Shown here in pieces: positions 11,893 to 12,440 of a DNA stretch of 12,440 nucleotides (position 1 is the first letter of the stretch; every line of letters starts with the position of its first letter). Source of the stretch: PCC-6802 sp031388585 (lineage in GTDB: Bacteria > Cyanobacteriota > Cyanobacteriia > Pseudanabaenales > Pseudanabaenaceae). The notes beneath the pieces were generated by a model, which did no database searches, was not told where the DNA came from, and was given only the letters and a program-made list of their open reading frames with translations. Position numbers and translations under genes: made by a program. The stretch lies in the NCBI GenBank assembly GCA_031388585.1, contig JANMRU010000154.1:1-12440 (forward strand), read 5' to 3'.

Positions 11893-12440
11893 ATGAAGAT
11901 TCTAGCGATCAATCTAGGAAAATACAACAGTGTGGCATGCCAATTGGACACAAGTAGCAATCAGCCTGAGTATGAAACGATAGGCACACATCGTTATTAT
12001 ATTGAGCAACTTTTGACAAAAACGCAACCAGAGTTGGTGGTGATGGAAACATGCAGTATTACAGTCTGGGTGCATGAGTTTGGGGTACCGTGTATTGGTA
12101 GCCAATCCCAGCCAGGAGGCGTGGCGGTGGAAGAACGTCAAACGGAAGACAGACGAGGATGACAGCCTGAAGCTGGCAAAATTGGCGGCATTAGACCAGA
12201 TCGTTGCAGTGCATGTCCCCAGATCAGAAAATCGCCAATATCGACATTTGGTGAAATATCGCAAAGTGCTGGTGGGACGGGTGAATACAGTTCAGAACAA
12301 CATACGAGCATTGTTTGACCAGCAAGGGATTCATATTCCGATCGGGCACCGAGCATGGACAGCAGCAGGCATTGAAGAGTTGAGTCGCTACCGCAAGAGC
12401 TTGGCAGAATGCCATAAGCAAGAGTTTTGGCAAGGAGAAT
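11893..12440 (+). pseudogene. IS110-family transposase, 5' part, frameshifted and running off the window
   Basis: The frame from the ATG at 11893 gives MKILAINLGKYNSVACQLD, ETIGTHRYYIEQLL and PELVVMETCSITVWVHEFGVP, an N-terminal RuvC-like DEDD domain of IS110-family recombinases. At about 12091 the homologous reading moves to the next frame: an extra T after GTACCG restores VLVANPSQEAWRWKNVK, then RKTDEDDSLKLAKLAALD and a long helical region that stays open to the end of the window. The catalytic residues visible are E52 and the TDEDD pair, while the first acidic position (Asp in AIDLGK-type relatives) is Asn7 here (AAT at 11911-11913). Without the shift the protein ends at 12162 after 89 residues. 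A damaged, immobile copy is the simplest reading; a sequencing error could explain the frameshift but not the Asn. Confidence 0.85.

Overview
The window looks like chromosomal DNA from a cyanobacterium. The HIP1 octamer GCGATCGC and its core recur throughout, and two genes belong to families tied to oxygenic phototrophs: a carotenoid cis-trans isomerase (crtH, partial at the left edge) and a thioredoxin-reductase-like flavoprotein of the DDOR type. No tRNA, rRNA or CRISPR array was seen.

Layout. (1) 1-1314: crtH (minus, C-terminus outside the window) preceded by a small DUF427 gene in the same direction, then a short divergent promoter region. (2) 1315-4992: a small secreted protein (plus) converges on a minus-strand gene train that reads DDOR-type flavoprotein, coiled-coil protein, unknown 151-aa protein, a RelE/ParE-type toxin-antitoxin pair, and an NAD(P)H-dependent FMN reductase. 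The toxin-antitoxin pair lies between two ~104-bp direct repeats. Each repeat is the 3' end of the 151-aa gene; the far copy has acquired a TAG stop. This suggests the pair was inserted into an older operon and duplicated the insertion target. (3) 4993-8040: about 500 bp with no convincing gene, then leuS (leucyl-tRNA synthetase, complete, plus). (4) 8041-8670: a MazF/PemK toxin with a ribbon-helix-helix-like antitoxin (minus), converging on leuS through a perfect hairpin and carrying a 14-bp perfect palindrome upstream as a likely operator.

(5) 8927-11723 is the most unusual part. Two genes on the minus strand, a GNAT acetyltransferase and an unknown membrane-anchored protein, are each followed within 6-11 nt of their stop codon by an ~90-bp imperfect inverted repeat with the layout of an integron attC recombination site: outer 7-mers of type RYYYAAC and GTTRRRY, inner complementary boxes, and the same orientation for both. 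No integrase is visible, so this is best described as a small cluster of attC sites lacking an integrase (CALIN), with one complete cassette of about 1,048 bp. A five-helix membrane protein of unknown function lies upstream. (6) 11893-12440: the 5' part of an IS110-family transposase gene, broken by a frameshift and with the first catalytic Asp apparently replaced by Asn.

How the parts fit: the core functions (carotenoid biosynthesis, leucyl-tRNA synthesis, thiol/flavin redox) are interleaved with accessory DNA (two toxin-antitoxin modules, cassette-like genes, an IS remnant). The left half is mostly housekeeping with one inserted module; the right half after leuS is an accessory region. Functions of the 151-aa, 176-aa, 117-aa, 223-aa and 259-aa proteins are not known to me and are described only by visible features.
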